DNA from: Bacillota bacterium
GTDB lineage: Bacteria; Bacillota; Clostridia; Tissierellales; Sedimentibacteraceae
Assembly: GCA_029239575.1 (NCBI GenBank)
Contig: JARBUP010000022.1
Location: 1 to 24,344 of the forward strand
Reading direction: 5' to 3'
DNA length: 24,344 bases
Positions 24,178-24,344 of this stretch are shown piece by piece. The position numbers were made by a program, and so were the translations under genes. Under the pieces are notes generated by a model. The model did no database searches. It saw only the letters and a list, made by a program, of their open reading frames with translations, and was not told the origin of the DNA. Each line of letters opens with the position of its first letter. Position 1 is the stretch's first letter.

Positions 24178-24344
24178 ATGATATATACTAAAATATGTGA
24201 TTTATTAAATATTAAATATCCAATTTTTCAAGGGGCTATGGCTAACATATCCGATGCAAGCCTTGCAGGAGCAGTTTCAGAAGCAGGCGGTTTAGGAATA
24301 ATAGCTGCTGGAAATAATAAAGCTGAATATGTAAAAAAAGAAAT
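24178..24344 (+). CDS. fabK: Enoyl-ACP reductase II FabK (5' part, cut by window edge)
   Basis: Only the first 55 codons are present. They carry the characteristic FabK/nitronate monooxygenase-like start: YPIFQGAMANISDASLAGAV, then SEAGGLGIIAAG, which forms part of the FMN site. FabK reduces enoyl-ACP in the last step of the elongation cycle, using NAD(P)H and flavin. AAGGTGA precedes the ATG. Its place after acpP supports FabK over the related nitronate monooxygenases. The reading frame is open to the window end. Confidence 0.88.
   Translation, partial: MIYTKICDLLNIKYPIFQGAMANISDASLAGAVSEAGGLGIIAAGNNKAEYVKKE

Overview
The window looks like a chromosomal segment of an AT-rich, endospore-forming anaerobe of the Firmicutes, most likely class Clostridia. 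The basis is the strong AT bias, AGGAGG-type ribosome sites, TTG starts, sporulation-type genes (SpoVB-like flippase, CotF-like coat protein, SpoIID-like wall protein), an iron-sulfur aldo/keto reductase, and a TagO/MnaA envelope cluster. I see no rRNA, tRNA, transposase, prophage or CRISPR. Genus is not determinable by eye.

Layout. Positions 1-5012 are on the minus strand: a CmpB-type membrane protein, a SpoVB-like lipid flippase, a ferredoxin-domain aldo/keto reductase, and a SpoIID-like protein with three peptidoglycan-binding repeats. Positions 5353-8404 hold a compact copper operon: a strong promoter with a GC-rich dyad at the start site, csoR, and a copper ATPase whose 3' end carries an in-frame CopZ with its own ribosome site. 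Positions 8493-13321 carry a CotF-like coat protein, a DUF3810 membrane metallopeptidase-like protein, a double DUF1540 protein and a secreted beta-propeller protein. Positions 13321-18425 carry a YfbR-like nucleotidase, a SWIM/SNF2 ATPase and a DUF3343 protein, punctuated by three clusters of a GGGGACGG repeat. A ZIP transporter follows on the minus strand.

Positions 19363-23641 form a likely operon: Sua5/YwlC (tRNA t6A), a YwlE-type phosphatase, RpiB, TagO/WecA-like transferase and UDP-GlcNAc 2-epimerase. The right edge starts a fatty-acid operon (acpP, then a truncated fabK) with a near-consensus promoter, a FabT-like dyad at the start site, and a terminator hairpin between acpP and fabK.

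The most unusual material is (1) the GGGGACGG repeat clusters, which sit against the 3' ends of five genes and include two hairpins with the same nine-base loop but compensating stem changes; (2) the in-frame copZ inside copA; and (3) the regulatory DNA around acpP. All coding functions assigned belong to known families; I did not find a clearly new multi-gene system.
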